Source: Chromobotia macracanthus (lineage: Eukaryota > Chordata > Actinopteri > Cypriniformes > Botiidae). Taken from it: 64,000 nt of DNA. Shown here one piece after another: positions 37,592-52,600 of this stretch. Position 1 is the first letter of the stretch. Each line of letters starts with the position of its first letter. A program made the translations under genes and the position numbers. The stretch lies in NCBI GenBank assembly GCA_036877525.1, contig JAZGTH010000071.1, forward strand, positions 4,722,001-4,786,000. The letters are read 5' to 3'. The notes under the pieces were generated by a model, which saw only the letters and a list, made by a program, of their open reading frames with translations, did no database searches and was not told where the DNA came from.

Positions 37592-40215
37592 AAAGTCTCT
37601 AATGACTTAAGAAACCAATTATTTTTCCTCTTCCTGAGTTTATTCATTCTAACAACTATTACGGTTAAGAGAAAGTCATGGAATGCATCCCTGACTTGAG
37701 AACCTCACACTTTGATGTCTCTGTCACATAATTCACTGCTGTCTTAGCCTCATTCTGAAGCCTATAAAGTCATTCCACCACCCACATTTCCAGAATGTTA
37801 AAACATGTCCATAAACTGAACGTTGACTTGCCATTGTTTTACTACATTAGGCAGAAATTAGGCAAACAATGAGGAAGTTGTGGTCACATGGGAAGTTGGC
37901 TTTTAATATAGTATCTTTAAAACTCATAATATAATATATATTCGGTTGGTGTACTCTCTGTACAATAAAGCTTTGATTACACAGAAGGCAAAATTTGAGC
38001 TTAAATCAAAAACAGAAATGGACTGATATTTAACCTGAGAAGCATAGATGATGGCCCATAATCCCCAAAATCTCCATGCCTCCACCCACCACACCTGCTG
38101 ACATTTGCCCTTCAGAAGATCTTCTTGATCAGTGAAACATAACCAGCTGAGGCAGTCAGAGACTTTAGATGGCTATAATTCCTTAGGTACATAATGGCAC
38201 AGCAATACCTGACGTGGCTCTCCCAAGCCCTTTATAAAACCTGTTCCCCTGCACAAAAAATGCCACCCACCCTTCCCAAACTGTGCAAACTAGTACCCAC
38301 TGCCCACAAGCCACTGCTTGTGCAAAGTGCCTGCTGGGCATCAAACAGCTGTGGGTCAGGTGAGAACAACTGTGCGAATCTGGCTGTGCATTATGTTGTC
38401 CTCAGCTAGTTGTGCTTCGACCCAGCCAGAACATCTACAAAAGCATCCATGTGTTGATCAAATTCCGCTCCATGATTATTACAGTTGTCATTGTAATATA
38501 ATGCTTTTTGGACTCTGTCCAATAAGTTAAATAAAGACACAAAATTAAGATTTGGATATTATATATGCAGAGCTTCTAAAGTAACTTAAAAGGGTTTTGT
38601 GACACTTTCTCTGTGTAGTGTCTGTCAGTGGAGTTAATATTTGGGCAGAAGCAATAAACAGCGCAAAATGGAAGATGAAAGAATCTACTCGCTCACTCTT
38701 TTACAACAATCAACATTTCCAGCAGACAATTTATCATTTATCTATCAGTCTGTATTTACAAGTTGAGGTGTATTAGACAAGCTCTGGACAAAGATCTTAT
38801 TTAACCTTTTGGTTCTTATAAATGTCCACAATAAAACATCTACTTTAACCGCATTTAATATCTGACACAAGTATTCAAGAATAATTTAGAAAGCTGGAAT
38901 GGAAGCCATCTTTTGAAGAATCCCCCCAATCTCCTGTTATGTTAAGGCACATTCTCTCCACAATCCTTCTCCACTTATCAAGCTTCAATACTCAGCCCCT
39001 GAACTCTTTTTGGACCCATTGAACAAAGTGTACGCACCCCTAGAGAAAGCCAAGGAGTCCCTGTGAACTCACAAAGACCTCTAATAACTCCACCAAACTG
39101 CTACATAGACACATATGCTTAAGGTTTGATCCTGTTAACCATTGGATACAAGCCATTCCATGATATTGTCCTTTTGATGTACACTGGTTCAAAAAAATGG
39201 TTTTACATTGTTACAGATAATAAGATTTAGAAGCATCCACTGCAACACAATAACCTCTTCTAATTGTCTAGAAACTTCAAGTAATCCAAGTATTTCCCTA
39301 CTTTGGTTTTCAAGAGGTTACTTTCAGATGTAAATTGTGGAAAGTTAGGTGGAGATTAAATAGGCTGTGCATTCATAGGAACTCAAAGGTCTGGTTTCAT
39401 CAAAATTCTCCCCCCCTTACAAGGACATGAATTACTTTTAGTGCAAAAAAACTCTCTCAGCTAAAGCACCATTTCCAGTGCTATCAGGCTTTGTAAACCC
39501 CCCAACACCCTCCCACCCAATATCTGCCACCATTTAACCTTGACTCCCACTGCTAAACCTCACCCACACAGCTAGCATCATCTTAGCTAGAAAAAACAAA
39601 TAATCTGCAGCAACACATTTTACAATAAAACAAAAGAAAGCATTGCAAGTTTAAAACGGTTTCACACTAAAGATCACAGAAAAAGAATAACAATAAACAT
39701 AAAGGGAACTCAAGTAGGCTTTTCGTCCCAACAAATCTCACTCCAACTTCAGCTTCTGTAATGAGGGAGGATAGACCCGGATTGTGACAAAATTACTAAA
39801 CATCCTCAAAATCAAACTAAAAAGCCATTTCAGATTATATGAGCACAGGCCGCGTGTGCAAGAATATTAGTAAGTGTGCACGTAACACAAGTCAATGTGT
39901 TACCACACAAACCCACGCAGACACAATGTATTATTAACTAAGTGTGTTTTGAGGTGTGAAACAGAACACTCATGCACTGAAATTTCCAGATTAATTCTGG
40001 AACGTTTTCCAGGGTTCGACAACAACTGTAAGGTGAACAACATTTTGAGTTGTGATGTATTTTCAGGGATCGCAGTTCACTGACGGAAATGTAATTGTTT
40101 AATTTAAGTATGTAGCAGTAGTTTGCCACATTTCCTTTCTACTCCTCTCTGTATTAGGACAAAATAGAGAACTTTACAACCTTTTAGTCAATTTCAAGTG
40201 CAATTACTTATTAGG

Positions 40216-40235
40216 CATATATATATATATATATA
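40216..40235. repeat. (AT)n microsatellite
   Basis: Short uninterrupted AT run. Confidence 0.85.
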
Positions 40236-42530
40236 CTTTTTCTTAGGGTATTTACTTTCTTTACTTTTTTCAGTTCACATCGTATCACCCAACATTTCTA
40301 ACAATATCTTCATCCTTCTTTTCTCGAGTTTTGGCAGCTCAATGTCAAGACTTAAACAAAAGCAACACGAACAAGCCAAAAAAGTCAACAAAACAAGATA
40401 ACCACTTGGATAGACCTTTTATATTTTTTTTTAGCACATTTGCTTATTTGTTTCAAAGTACCCGTTTCTTTAGACTAAAAAGTGCCCTTCTGAGTAACAA
40501 AGTGCATTCAAATCTTGCTTTTTTTCTCATTAAGGTGCAAAAGGTACAGCACTGCAGACAGAACAAAACCAAAAACTGCATCCTCTCATTCAACACCAAA
40601 CAACAAAACTGACCATCCACAACACTGTCAAGTCTTGTCCTCGTTTATGTCCTAACCAAAGCACCCACTCTGTTGAATTTTGGGGAGAGCATGTCTTGAC
40701 AAAGTGCCTGCTGATGCTCCTGACCTCTCAGTTAATCATCTCGCTCTGATGTGACCATAGACTGTTGCTGCACCCTCTCTAACCACTGCAAGGAAGCACA
40801 TATTACTTTATAATAAAGGTCTCTGTCCTGGGACACTACTTCCCAATTCTCTGTCAATTGTGTGCATCAAAAAAGGGCAATAAAGTTTATATATTTGATC
40901 CCATTTGCATCTATATACAATTGCATTCATGGACGATGTTTGTGGTTCAAGCGCTAAAAACTGGACCTTCCCCTTTCACGTGGCTACAGCTGTGTGCTTA
41001 TTTGATCTTCCATCTTGGACATTAATTTATTGCTTACCTTATCGCTCAGGCTGTTTTAGTTTTTTTTCTGTGGTCCCTTGGGCAAAGAAATTGAATAAGC
41101 ACTTTATATTTCCCTAACCAAAACGAACTCCTTAAATAGATATTTCTCACTCTTGGAAATCTTTAGTAAAGCTGTGCAAATGCATAAAAAGGTGCTCTTC
41201 TCTCTAGCTCTCTTTCTGTCATTAAAACAAACAAATAAATGATTCCCTGCTTAGTTTGTTCACCAGCTGTTTGTATAACAGTGGCGTCCTCACTTCCCCT
41301 TGCATTCTGTTACACTCTTCTCTTGAAGCACTCAAACTGAAGCACATTTATCAGAATTCATACTTTGGGTGAAAACTTCTGCTTTCGATTAAGTGCTGTT
41401 TAGGAAAAATGGGTTTCTCGATTATAATGCTCTAAAAACAACACGCATATTCCACCTGCAAACTTAAACTCATTGAGAAACCTGGAGTGAAGCTAAAAGA
41501 AAGCTGTAACCCTATTTATCTGCAATATATTTCTTATAAAGGGTCTCATAACATTACAACCTAATATATACACACGTATACAAATGTAAAGTGTCAAGTA
41601 CCCAAAAGAATCAACTCAAAAGGAAAAACATTGATAGTGACAAAATATTAAGACAATCCCAAAAATAAGACAGAATATAAACAAAGTAAGACTGCCAAGA
41701 AGGAAATGCAGGCCTGCGAGAGGTAAGATTTAAACATGATTGTGCCCAGTGGCGATCGGATGAAGGTAGTGCTTTAGAAACACAGGACCTCATCCCTCCT
41801 CTTATCCTCTCCCTGCCAAAAAATATTAACGAGGCCCCCTGTATGTGGATTTGACTCAAAAGCCAACCTTTTAAACCACATAAAGATGAATTATCAAAAA
41901 AAAAACCTTTTATAGAGAAAGTAACACTTTAAATCAAACCCCTGTCTGATTCTTTCTGGAACATTTAAAAAAAGGTGCTGCATCAGAATATTGCATATAT
42001 TGCAATCTGAGACAATACAATTTTTCATAGTGTATGTACATGTTGCTCATTGCATTAGAAAAAGAGATTTATTGGTTGCCTTGATCACATCTTAGACCGC
42101 TTATAGCTAACCTGTTGAAGCAGCAGTCAGCCTGGTGTTTGACACCTTACTTTTTTAAGTCAGGGCCTTGTAGATGCGACCCAGAGATGAGGAACTTGTT
42201 TAAACTGCATAGTAGCTTTGTCTCGTACACGCATGGCTAAACCATTATGCCAATGTTACAAAAAGACCAACAAAAAGACCCAGAAAGATGGTGACTGCAC
42301 GGGTGAGTGATTTGAAGTGCTCTTCACTCTTTCAACAGACCAGTAACTTGGTGGTTAAGTCTCTAAGTGGAATGCGAAAGCTAAAAGAAAAAGAAACTAG
42401 GAGATTAGATTTACGTGACACCCTGATTTGGTTGTTTAAAGAGGACCATGTAGTTTAAAGTTTTTTTTCTTATTTTTCTGTTTTATTTTTCCTCTGGGTT
42501 TCGAGTAAGCCCTCTCTGATGAAGTCTAAT

Positions 42531-45500
42531 TTACGTAGTTGCGAAGTCCCTTTGTCCCGAGGTGAAATCTTCACTACCTTCCCCATCAGGAACCGGACTG
42601 TGCGTGTGACTACCATGATTTTCCTCCATGACTGATGTTCCGCTGGCCCCATCTGGATGCCGTCGTCCTCTCTCGATGTCTGCTTCTGGGCTATGGAGAT
42701 CCAAAGGACCTTCTAGGACCTCAGGATCTCTTATGCGTGGCTTACGGCCTCGACGGGAAGGGATACCATTGCAGCCGTCTTTCTTGAGATGACGGTGGAG
42801 GTGGTCCGAGCGGACAAAGGTTTTAAAACAGCTAGAGCACTGGTAGGGACGCAAGCCTGTGTGCACACGCATGTGATTCTTCAGGTCGTAGTTGTGGGCG
42901 AAGGCAGCGCCACACTGGGTGCACAGGTAAGGCTTCTCTCCTGTATGCTTCCGCATGTGAACCTTTAGCTTGTCCTGCCTTGAAAAGAGAATACAGAAAC
43001 TTTAAATGAGCAAATATTTTTACATTACAGGTGAGCTGCTACCCATGAGATTATTAACTGAATACATGTGGGGGGGTTTAACAACAATTTGAAGTTAAAA
43101 GATTAGCAAAACAATAGCATGAAACTGAACTAATATTTAATTGAATACACCTATAATTCCTTACAATGTCCACATTACTTGATGTCCCAGAGAGGCTAAT
43201 GCCTCTGATATTGGGGTGAGTCATTAACTGTGGCCTGATGTTGAATTACGAGACTCACAGGTAAAGTTAGTCACATAGATCATTAGCAAGGAGATTACAC
43301 ATTACATGAGGTATTAAAAAAATCTATGGTAAATATAAGATTTGTGTTTTACGTAGCAAAAATAATATGTACTCTCAAAAAGAGTCCAACATCCTTATCT
43401 TCACTTTCAAGAGTAAAGTCAAGTTTATTTATTGTTTGTTTTCTACTGAAAGCAACCAAGGTCATATGAGGGAAGAGAGCAATAAAACTCACAGTTTTAT
43501 CGTCATAATTTCTTTTTCGGCCAATGAGGCACTGAAGGGCTCAATGTTCAGCTCAGAGTCATAGTGGACCCTGAGTTTCCCAAAAGAGCCGATTTAAAGA
43601 GCGTGATGTTTTATAAAAGCACAAGGCCTTTCGTCATACAAGGCAAATCTGAAATCTGCATTGGCAACTGAGTTCAAATGAGGACAGTGTTGATGGGAAA
43701 AACCTATGTAAGATCGAAAATCAGAAGGTGTGCTGGGTTGAGAAACAGGTTTGGAAGAATGTGGTTTAACCTTTTGATGGCTTTTCTTAATTGTCCTTCA
43801 ATTCCATTTCAATGTGGCATCGAAACTATACAGAATATGTATAGTCAACAATTGAAAACTCTCCATGTTCTCCACACGTACATATAAGCAAAAACTTGTA
43901 CTCCGTTTTATTGTGTGGCATCATTATTATAAATTGTTGACTTTTGACAAACCACCTGAAGTAAAATACTCTCAAGAAGTTTGAATGGCTAAAGAGTAGG
44001 TTTTCTATAACAAGAAACAGAGGCAAAGCTATAGTGTGGTGTCAAATGTAAGGCTCTCTGTTGTAAGACTCTGCTCTCAGCTTACCCCTCTCCATCCCTC
44101 CCTCAAAGCTTGTGACCAGGGCAGAGTACAGCTAAACAAACTAGGGTGGTTGACCTGTCCAGAAGTGTAACAACTTTTCCAACACACAAACACGTGCACG
44201 CTTCTTCACACATAGACACACACCTGAGTATATAAACACAGAAGTGCACAATTTGACACCTGCTCATATGCACCTGAATATTCACTCTCCTCCATTTCTC
44301 ACAAGCATTAACTGAGAAAAGTATGATATGTACATATACACCAAGTGAGGAAATATGTGTAGACACTCATACACACAATCTAACAAAGTGGGGCACTTTT
44401 AAATTATTTAAAAGACAGGACTGATGTATTGCAATGTAAGTTAGATGCACTCTTAACCCTGATCAAACAGGATTAAGTTTACAGTACCCCTTCCCAAAAA
44501 GAGGCGTATTTAGATGTGCAAATTTAGATCCATCCCTACGCCAATAGGGTGGCTAGATATTTTCAGTGCAGTGTCTATTCTCAATGCGTGTCTCCTGATT
44601 AATTCATTAAGGCAATGGTTTCGTGGAAGAGGTGATGCCCTTAAGGGCAGAGTAAGACACTCTAGCAGCTTGCTAACTGAGATTCAGTCTTGTAGCACAC
44701 AGTAGTTTTGATCAGCCAATAGTTTTAACAAGGGGCTGTACGTGCCAGGGACAATAATCAACGTAGCACAGAGGGTCATAAGTTCAGTTGACTCTAACAT
44801 AGTTAGGCCACCATGCCGTATTCCCTTTCAATATCAGCATGGAGAGTTTTATAACAGCCTTTTACCTGATAACAGTCAAGCAGGCTGTGCTACCACAACC
44901 CACTTTTATTGGACCCCCCTTGTTAAAATTCCAGGACTTTGTAATGCAACCTTTCAGTCAATATAAAACAGCTTTATTGCTTACTGTCCTTTCGTCAGTA
45001 TACTAAATACCTTACAAATGAAATACCTTGTTTTACATAACTTATTTTACTTTTTGATTAACAATTTTGAAATTACAGCAAGTTTGATAGCATACAAAAG
45101 CATAAAAAATATGAAGAGCAATAGTAACTCTCACAAACAGTAACTCTGACAAACTGTTAAAACATGGAAACAAAATCACTTTGCTTACCGGGTAAATCGC
45201 ACTTTACAGATGGTGCATTCATAGGGCTTTTCTCCTGTGTGTGTACGGATGTGGCGTGGAAGCTTGCCTGCACCCTGGATGACTTTGGAGCAAATGGGGC
45301 ACTTCTGGAAGGCCTTTGAACGCATCTTCCTCTCACCGCTGTTTCCCCCTCCACTTGTTTGGTTCCCACCTCCACTGCCCCTCATCGACCACAGTGGTAA
45401 CAGACTTGGTGACATAGGGGCACTGGTGACCTCCTCATGCTGCACACTATTAAAGTACTTCAAGTAAAACTCCACATCCTGCTCCTCACTCCCCGGCCTG

Positions 45501-46577
45501 TCCTCCTCAGCCCCACCACCTGCCATGGCCTGCTCCCTTTTCTGCTCCAAGGAGTCCATCATCTGTTGCAGCAAAGCACTGGCCGGGCCTTGCTCCCGCT
45601 CTCCTGCCACTTCCACCTCTCTCTCTGATTTGGACTCTGCCTGATGGAGGTAGAAATGTCCATTCTGAGTGGGAGCATAAAAGGTCATTAGAGCTTCAGC
45701 ACCTTTTCCTCGAGCTAGAGCCAAAGCTCCATTCTGGCGCTCCTCATCAAAATTGTCGTCTTCAGGGTCACGAGTTGGCTGCGCTAGGGCCTGGGCCAGT
45801 GGGGAGTAATAGTCAGCAGGGCCAGTTGGCGTTCCATTGCTGTCGGCGCCGTTCCGTTGGCTAAAGTGCAGGTGTGCGGGCAGGTCCCTGAGCTCTGGCG
45901 TGCTGCAGCTGCTACCCCAATGTGCCCCCCTCTGGAAGAACTCCAGGTACTCCCGGGCACGCAGCCGGATGCCCTGCTCTTTTCCATTTTTTTCTCTGTC
46001 CTCCTCTTCCTCATCTTCTTGCTCACTGCCCGCCTGCAAAAAGAAGTGTGTATTTACCACAATGTCATTCATTTTCAAATGATCAAGCAGTCAAGTTGTA
46101 AAATCATCGGTTACCCACCGGCGGGGAGAGCACTTTGGTGTCCAGCAAGTGTGTGCAGACGTCTAGGACGGGTGAGATCTCTAGCACACGGGCAGCGCTT
46201 AGGATGTCAACCACACTGTTGCGACTGACTGTGAGTGTGGCCGTGTAAGCAAAGTCCAAGAGGGCGGCCAACGTCTCAGGCCGCACAAAGTCCAGCGAAT
46301 AGACTCTCTGGCGGTCAGCAGCCAGACCCGAGGTGAAAAGCTTGTGGAAGTAGGTGCTACAGGAGGCCAACACGGAGCGGTGGGCAGGGAATTCTCTCTC
46401 TTGGGCCACAAGCAGTACATCACACAGCAGCCCACTAAGCCGTTGCCGGTTGAGACTGCCCAGCAGGTCAGCACTGTGCTCTGGAAAAGGTATACCCACT
46501 GGGCCTTCCTCCACCTCACCTGCACCCCCACAGGCCCTCCCCTGCCGTCTTCCCCGCCCACCAGCTCCGGACGACAT
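42531..46577 (-). CDS. zbtb7a: Zinc finger and BTB domain protein 7A (Zbtb7a/LRF/Pokemon), 583 aa
   Basis: Three coding exons: 46119-46577, 45189-46033 and 42531-42978 (1752 nt). Sequence-specific nuclear repressor that recruits corepressors through its BTB domain; in vertebrates it acts in haematopoiesis and gamma-globin silencing. BTB domain about residues 27-150 (VGIPFPEHS, GLLCDVLLV, FPAHRSVLASCSTYFHKLFTSG, FAYTATLTVS, DILSAARVLEI). The middle is acidic and low-complexity with AREYLEFFQRG, LLQQMM and FYLKYF. Four C-terminal zinc fingers: C398/C401/H414/H418, C426/C429/H442/H446, C454/C457/H470/H474 and C482/C485/H498/C504. The intron falls inside finger 2 (FT|R). The HNYDLKNHM and SDHLHRHLKKDGCNG wording separates it from ZBTB7B. 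Human is 584 aa; the N-terminus here is about 18 residues longer before GIPFP, and the tail is shorter. The start at 46575-46577 has A at -3. A 5' acceptor at 46656 shows upstream non-coding exons. Confidence 0.95.
42979..45188 (-). other. zbtb7a intron between zinc-finger exons
   Basis: About 2.2 kb bounded by donor CCCG|GTAAGC and acceptor TTTCAAG|GCAGG. No coding potential or clear repeat was seen inside. Confidence 0.6.
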
Positions 46578-46655
46578 TTTCCACCAGCCTGCCGCCGAGC
46601 CGCCAATCGCAGCCGCCGCTCGTCCGTCCGTCCTGCCGTCTGCCCGTCTGCCTGT

Positions 46656-49600
46656 CTGAGAATTTCAAACAGCAACAACAGGTGTTATTCTAATAACTAG
46701 GTATGCAATTATTGGCAATGTAAGCACCACAATTTGAGGCAGTGCCATGCATATACTGTCTCTTCTTTCTGCACTTTATTACCATTCAGGATAGGATTTC
46801 CAAGTCCTGTATGCAAATGAGGCAGAGAGACTAACAGATAGTGGCCAAACGGTTGTTATTCTAGAGTGAGTCAAAAGACCACTAGTGAAAGTTATCTAAA
46901 TTAGAAACATAAGCCTCATGTTTAAATGGATCTTTAATTATTCTGAAACAAAAATGACATCGTAAATACAGCGTGTTAGATGACATACAGAGAGAATGTT
47001 TTAGAACATTTTTTTCAAGAAGGAAATGTGTGGAGATTAAAATGAGGGTAAGGGTCAATGGATTGTTTTACCAGTATGTGCTGATAACAGAGCACACACT
47101 TTTATATATAAAGTTCCTGTTTCTTACTACTTGAAATGTTAGAATAACTATTAATAAGCTGTTTAGCTAGGTCAAAAGCTAAGCAAAAAAGTTAAATATG
47201 CTTAGTGCAAAAAACATTTCTTTATCTTTACTGTCAAGCAAAATAAGACAGAAAACAAAAATAAAAAAACAGTCCAACAGTCATGTACAAAACCTCCTGT
47301 GCTGCTGTGAAGAAGCTGCTGTTATTTTTATTTGTCATTGTGACTTTAACGTGTAGGGAGAAGCTAAAGTGGCTTCTAGTTTACAGCAATCAGTTTAGGG
47401 TGTTGACTCAATTAAACTGCAACAGCGCGTCAGAGGGTGGCGAGCCTGCTGGCATGATGGCAGTAGGAAAGCAGAATCTGTATGGTACAACTCTGCTGGG
47501 GAAAATGCATGGTGCATAGTATAGTAGGGCTCTGCATCATGTGAACTCAGTGGCATGTCAGTTGGCTGCTGGGGAAGGGGCGGAGGGCAGGGGGTTGCCA
47601 ACTACAGGCCTGAGTGGAAAAAAACCCACTAGAGGAGGAAGAGTAGGAGGACACACGCAGGGCTGCAAGAGAACAGTATTAAATAGGGAGGTTGTCAATC
47701 CGGTCTGAGCCGGTTACCCCACCCTGCACTATGTGCCAAGTTTCAGGAAAGGCCTGTCCCCTTGATCACGTGTGGGGGGGAGATTAAAATGATCGACTGC
47801 AGTACAGGCAAGGGTAGAGGGAGGGGGGCTTTGGAAAGCAACTCTTCTTGATTTGTCCATTGGAAAGCACACTCTCACATGCAAAAGCCAAACAGCCTAA
47901 CTACCCCCCGCCCCTCCATCTGTTAGAGTGACCCAGCAGGGGGTGAGGCCAGGGGGGATTATTCTCAATAAGAGCAATGCATTCAAAGGACATTCCTTTA
48001 GATCAAGCCCCTTGGTATGTATGCAGACCTGCTCAACCTGGCTGCTAACTCTCTTTCACACAAACTGCCTTCTTCCACACCTAGAGAGCTGGCAAAAAGT
48101 CAGGTCACTATTGGTATAGTGCTAGAGAGGTTGTGGGAAGGGAAGGTAAAACACAGCAGCAAATACAACCCACACTACCAGTTTTGCTTGCATTATTACC
48201 TGTGCATTGTTTTTAAACACTGTCTGACTTTAGCACATATAGTGAAATAGTTCTGTGTTGGAATATGATGCAATTGGCATAAACTAGGGCACATATGCAC
48301 TACGCACTTCTATATAGCACACCACAGTGAAGCCATTCCAATAATAGCCCCCCCACTGGACCACGTTTTGACTTGTTTAAGTTGGATGGTAATGCCCATA
48401 AGCCAATGTCTTAAGCCCTTCTCTCCTGTCTCTTCCTTTACCTTTGAGCCAAATGATGAGCGCCAAGCCTTCATACCACACAGTTTGGTTTTCTGTTGAC
48501 TCTTTGATAAATACCCATCCGTCTGACAAACAGGTGCTATCTATCTCACAGTTTTATTGCAGAGAATTTGAATAATTCATGATTAGGCTCAATGTTGGAT
48601 TAGTGAATAAGTATCTGGAAGTTATAAGACAAATAACTCATCAATCAGGGTAAATTGTTTGATTTAAATAAATAGTGTAAGTGTAAGAAAAACTATGATT
48701 CATACATTTCAGAGAGGGGCAAGAGTACTTCAGGTATTAAAAGTGAGTTCTCTAAAAGGACACTCAGAAGTCAGATCTCTGCACTTCAGCTTGTTGGTAA
48801 AGCCTTCATGTCCCTGAATAAACCCAGGGCAAAGCTGAAAAAGAAAGAGGAAACGGTGCAAACAAACCTGATCCTGACACCTTCTTAGGGCTCCCAACAT
48901 TCATCATCACTTATTCATGGCTTTGGGTGACAGGGGCCACGCAACGGCCCCAACGTCTCATTTCCAGACCTCTCTTCCTGGCCGCACGCACAGGCCTCAG
49001 CTACTTTGCAAGTCAAACCACAAGTTACTGCAAACACCCAATTCATTCCTCCCTCCCCTAACAGCCCCTCCCAGCAGTTTTCAGGAATAGATTTCAGGGA
49101 CTGTCAAACTGTCTTAACAGAGTATCTCCATTGTTTGGGTAGTTTTAGTGCATCTAGAAAAGTGTAAACAACATTAGCATTGAAATTCAATTACCCAATT
49201 ACCTTTAGCTAGGTATGAGAGTTACATTATAGTTACAATGTTTTGCTTAATATTACAATATTATTATTAGAAGCGGTTTTAGTTAGACGTAACATGGGCA
49301 ACTCAGTAAATTTGTTTTACAAGCATCATAAGAAAGCTAATGTCAATCAAACTGTGTCAAGGGTATTTAATGTGTTTAGTGATTAAGTTCTTAGAATGCA
49401 GCTGATTTTCTCCTCAACTTACTCTAAAGCAAGGCTAATCCAGCAGAGGACACCAAACAATGAATCTACATGCTGATATGAACTCAAAACTGACGCCTTA
49501 GAATTAAACGTCTACGGCAAGCACATTCCAGTAAATACATTGACTTTTGACATAAACCAACTTGCAAAACTGCATCTTGCAAAAACACTACAATATCTTT

Positions 49601-52600
49601 CTATTTATTTCAGTTTCTTTTTTAGTACAGCCAGGGCCTGGTAACATGTTTTTGAGGAGCTTGAAGCATGACTTTGAAAAATATTTGAAAGAGTTCTACT
49701 GAGTATTATTTGCAAATACATAAGTTTAGATGCAAATGTACAGAGGGATCCCTCAACATACATATCCACACAGTGTGTGCAAGTTAGTGTGTGTGCAAAT
49801 AAGTGTGTGATTAGCTCCTCCTGTCTCATGAGGGAGGGAAGGGGAGTCAATACACTAGGTTGACAGAGTTCAAGGTCAAAGCAGAGAGGATATTACTGGA
49901 TAATCGTAAACAGTATGGAAAGGGGCTGACTGGTTCCAAGAAGAACAGGATTTTGAGCAAGGCCCTGCAAATGAGTCACTACTGCCATGTTGGTTAGGGA
50001 AGCATGATTGGCTGCAAAAGAGCAAGCAGGAAGTGGGCGAAAAACTGATAAAAACTGCACTTGTGGTGCTGGGCTGTTTCACTGGAGATATGTCAGTAGG
50101 CTGCCAAACGTTCAGACTTGTATTCACAATGCCCCCTGAAAGGTATTGGGTGACGCAGCTTGAAGCAAGTGTACACAAACTTGTGAGTCGACAACTCTTT
50201 TTGTGGTCTCTGGAGCCTTCTATAGGCACATAATAACACTCCCTATCCAAGCAAAATCTCTCTCTTTCCAAAACCAGCAAAAAATATATCAATATGTATG
50301 TCACAGAGGTCAACACAGCTTTTAGTACAAGGAAACTATTTTTCTTTGATGGTTAAAAAATCAAGGTCTTTTTACCAAGAAGTATGTCAGTTAGTGGAAG
50401 AGTAGACGGCAAAAGGTAAAGCAGATAATTCGGGGGATCTAACTTAAAATGCATTTAGACATTTGCATTTAAAGATTGTAGAAATTTGCATGTCTACAAT
50501 CCTTCTAAACTAACAGAAGCTTTGGTGGAAGATAAAGCCCATGTGTGAAAATGCCATGACACCCCCTCATAGCTTGACCAAACTTTTCCAGGCCTAACTC
50601 CCTGCATCTGCAGCTGCCCACAGCTTCTCTGAGTCTTTTAGACAATCTGTGGCTGGGCCAAAACACAAGGAAAGAGAAGGCAAACCAACACGTGACAGAA
50701 ACAAAATGGACTAATAGTGGCAGCACTACCCCAGCCCTTCTAGTGTCCTTGTGCTAAGGCTACAGCCTGTGTCTCAAACTCTTTTGCTGCGGTGGCAGCC
50801 CAGCCGATTGGGCGGAAGGAGACTTCCTGCGTGACTCTGGTGATGGTGTAACAGAACCCGCTCTGTTATCAGATGACCAGCTCTCCCAGACACTGCACTG
50901 CACACTCCACCACCAGTCCACCACAGCTTCCACTTCCCTCTTCTGCCTCTGCTGAGGAGGCAAAAAGACACGACAACCCACCCATGATTCCTTTTTCAGC
51001 TTTACCTCACAGTGTATCTTTGAATGATAACACAGAGGTATGTATGTCAAGGACTCCTCCACCTGCTGGAGGTCGAGCTCCACAATAGAGAATGGGGGAG
51101 AGAGCATAAACTTACAGCAATTGGATTCCACATCACTGTCAAAGAAACCAAAAAAGGCCTCGTTCATTATGTTGACAGACTCGTCAGATAAGGACAAGTG
51201 GAAGAGAGCCCTTTAAAGAGTGCAATGAGAGAATAATGAGATGAGCTCTCTGATTACCGATAGTGACGCTGGCTTGCGGCATCCCATCTCCCAGCATCAG
51301 AGTTTTTAATTTGATCACTTAGAAATGCTGTACCATGGCCCACCCAAGCACTGCCCCCAAAAAATGTAATAAAAATAAACCTCATGGAGAGGGAACTCAA
51401 AGTATGTTCAAAAAGCTTAATTACTGTAGCCAGAAAGTTACTCTTTGGTCAAACTGTACCAGAAAAAATTTCTGGTAACTACTACTGCCCCATCCCCAAA
51501 CCTGCAGTCGTTTAATGTTTGCATACAATTAGTATTAACATTTTGATGTCAATTCATTATTTAATATACACCAGTATGTTAAAACAAATCCAAAACTAAT
51601 TCACACTTGGTCCCAATCTTGCAGTTAAAAGTTTATCATAAACACATTAAAACTAGTCTAGCTTTGAAAATGTTGACATTCCAACATATATAAAAAGGGA
51701 AATATGCAGTGAAAAATATGACAAGCAATATAGTACTGCTTGACATGTTGGCATGAATTTCACACATATCTTATTGTCACAAATGCTGACCTGAAATGAC
51801 CCTGTCAGGTCGTTTAACCATACATAGGGTTAACAGGTTTATGGTGGGTACGAATCTCTTTGCCATTTAAACAAGCAACGGACAATAAAGAGCGGCCTCA
51901 CCCCAGTGAGACAAGGAGCCTTGTCTGTGCATTATTCAGACACTGGGCGTCATCAGTGAATAAAAATACCCCTTACGCCCTCCCTGTACCCGCACCAGTG
52001 AAAACGAGTCGAGCAAGTATGGGTTGGAAATGATCTGCATATATCTTTGAATACAAGAGACACTGCAGTTTCCTGCAACGCCTTTGAGTCCAGGGCACAT
52101 GCAAGCTACAGATCTACAGAAGTCATGGGACCCTTCTAAAGACCCATTGCAAGGGAGGAGAACATGATTGTGCATTATGGCACAGCTATAAAAAGAATCA
52201 GGGTGCAGAGCAGCCTGCACGGAAACTGCCAAAAGAAGAGGCAAAACTTTCCAAAGTCCAGTGTTTTTGGAGATCTCAATAGGCAGAATGTCTTTGAAGT
52301 AAATGTAAGCTATTCTAAATAGTTTAGTAGTTTAGTAGAAGTTTTTGACTTAATTTTAACCAATTAGCATGTGTTTAATAATATCTTTTTATAATCAACA
52401 GTTTAAATGCATACAGATTGGATCAGGCAGAAATAGGAATTAAAACAACTATATAGTTCAGTAAAGAAAGTTCTCAAAAAGTGAAACACACAGGACAGAA
52501 CCCCGTCAAGCTGTACCTTAAGACAGCAGGCCTCCGCTTTTCATCTATGTGCCATCTGCAAGTGGGTCAAGCGCTCTGAACTCAATCAAGCAAAGTCCCT

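Larger units (their letters stand above)
36000..42530 (-). other. zbtb7a: zbtb7a 3' UTR and downstream flank
   Basis: No coding exon was found. Minus-strand AATAAA (TTTATT on plus) occurs near 42480, 42068 and 41025, so the zbtb7a 3' UTR is between short and about 1.5 kb or more. Further left is intergenic sequence with the MITE at 37333-37591 and an (AT)n run at 40216-40235. Confidence 0.4.

Noticed and set aside
46199..46678. 159-codon minus-strand ORF overlapping the BTB exon
   Set aside because: Out-of-frame shadow of the zbtb7a BTB exon, rich in Arg/Ser/Gly as expected for GC-rich shadows.
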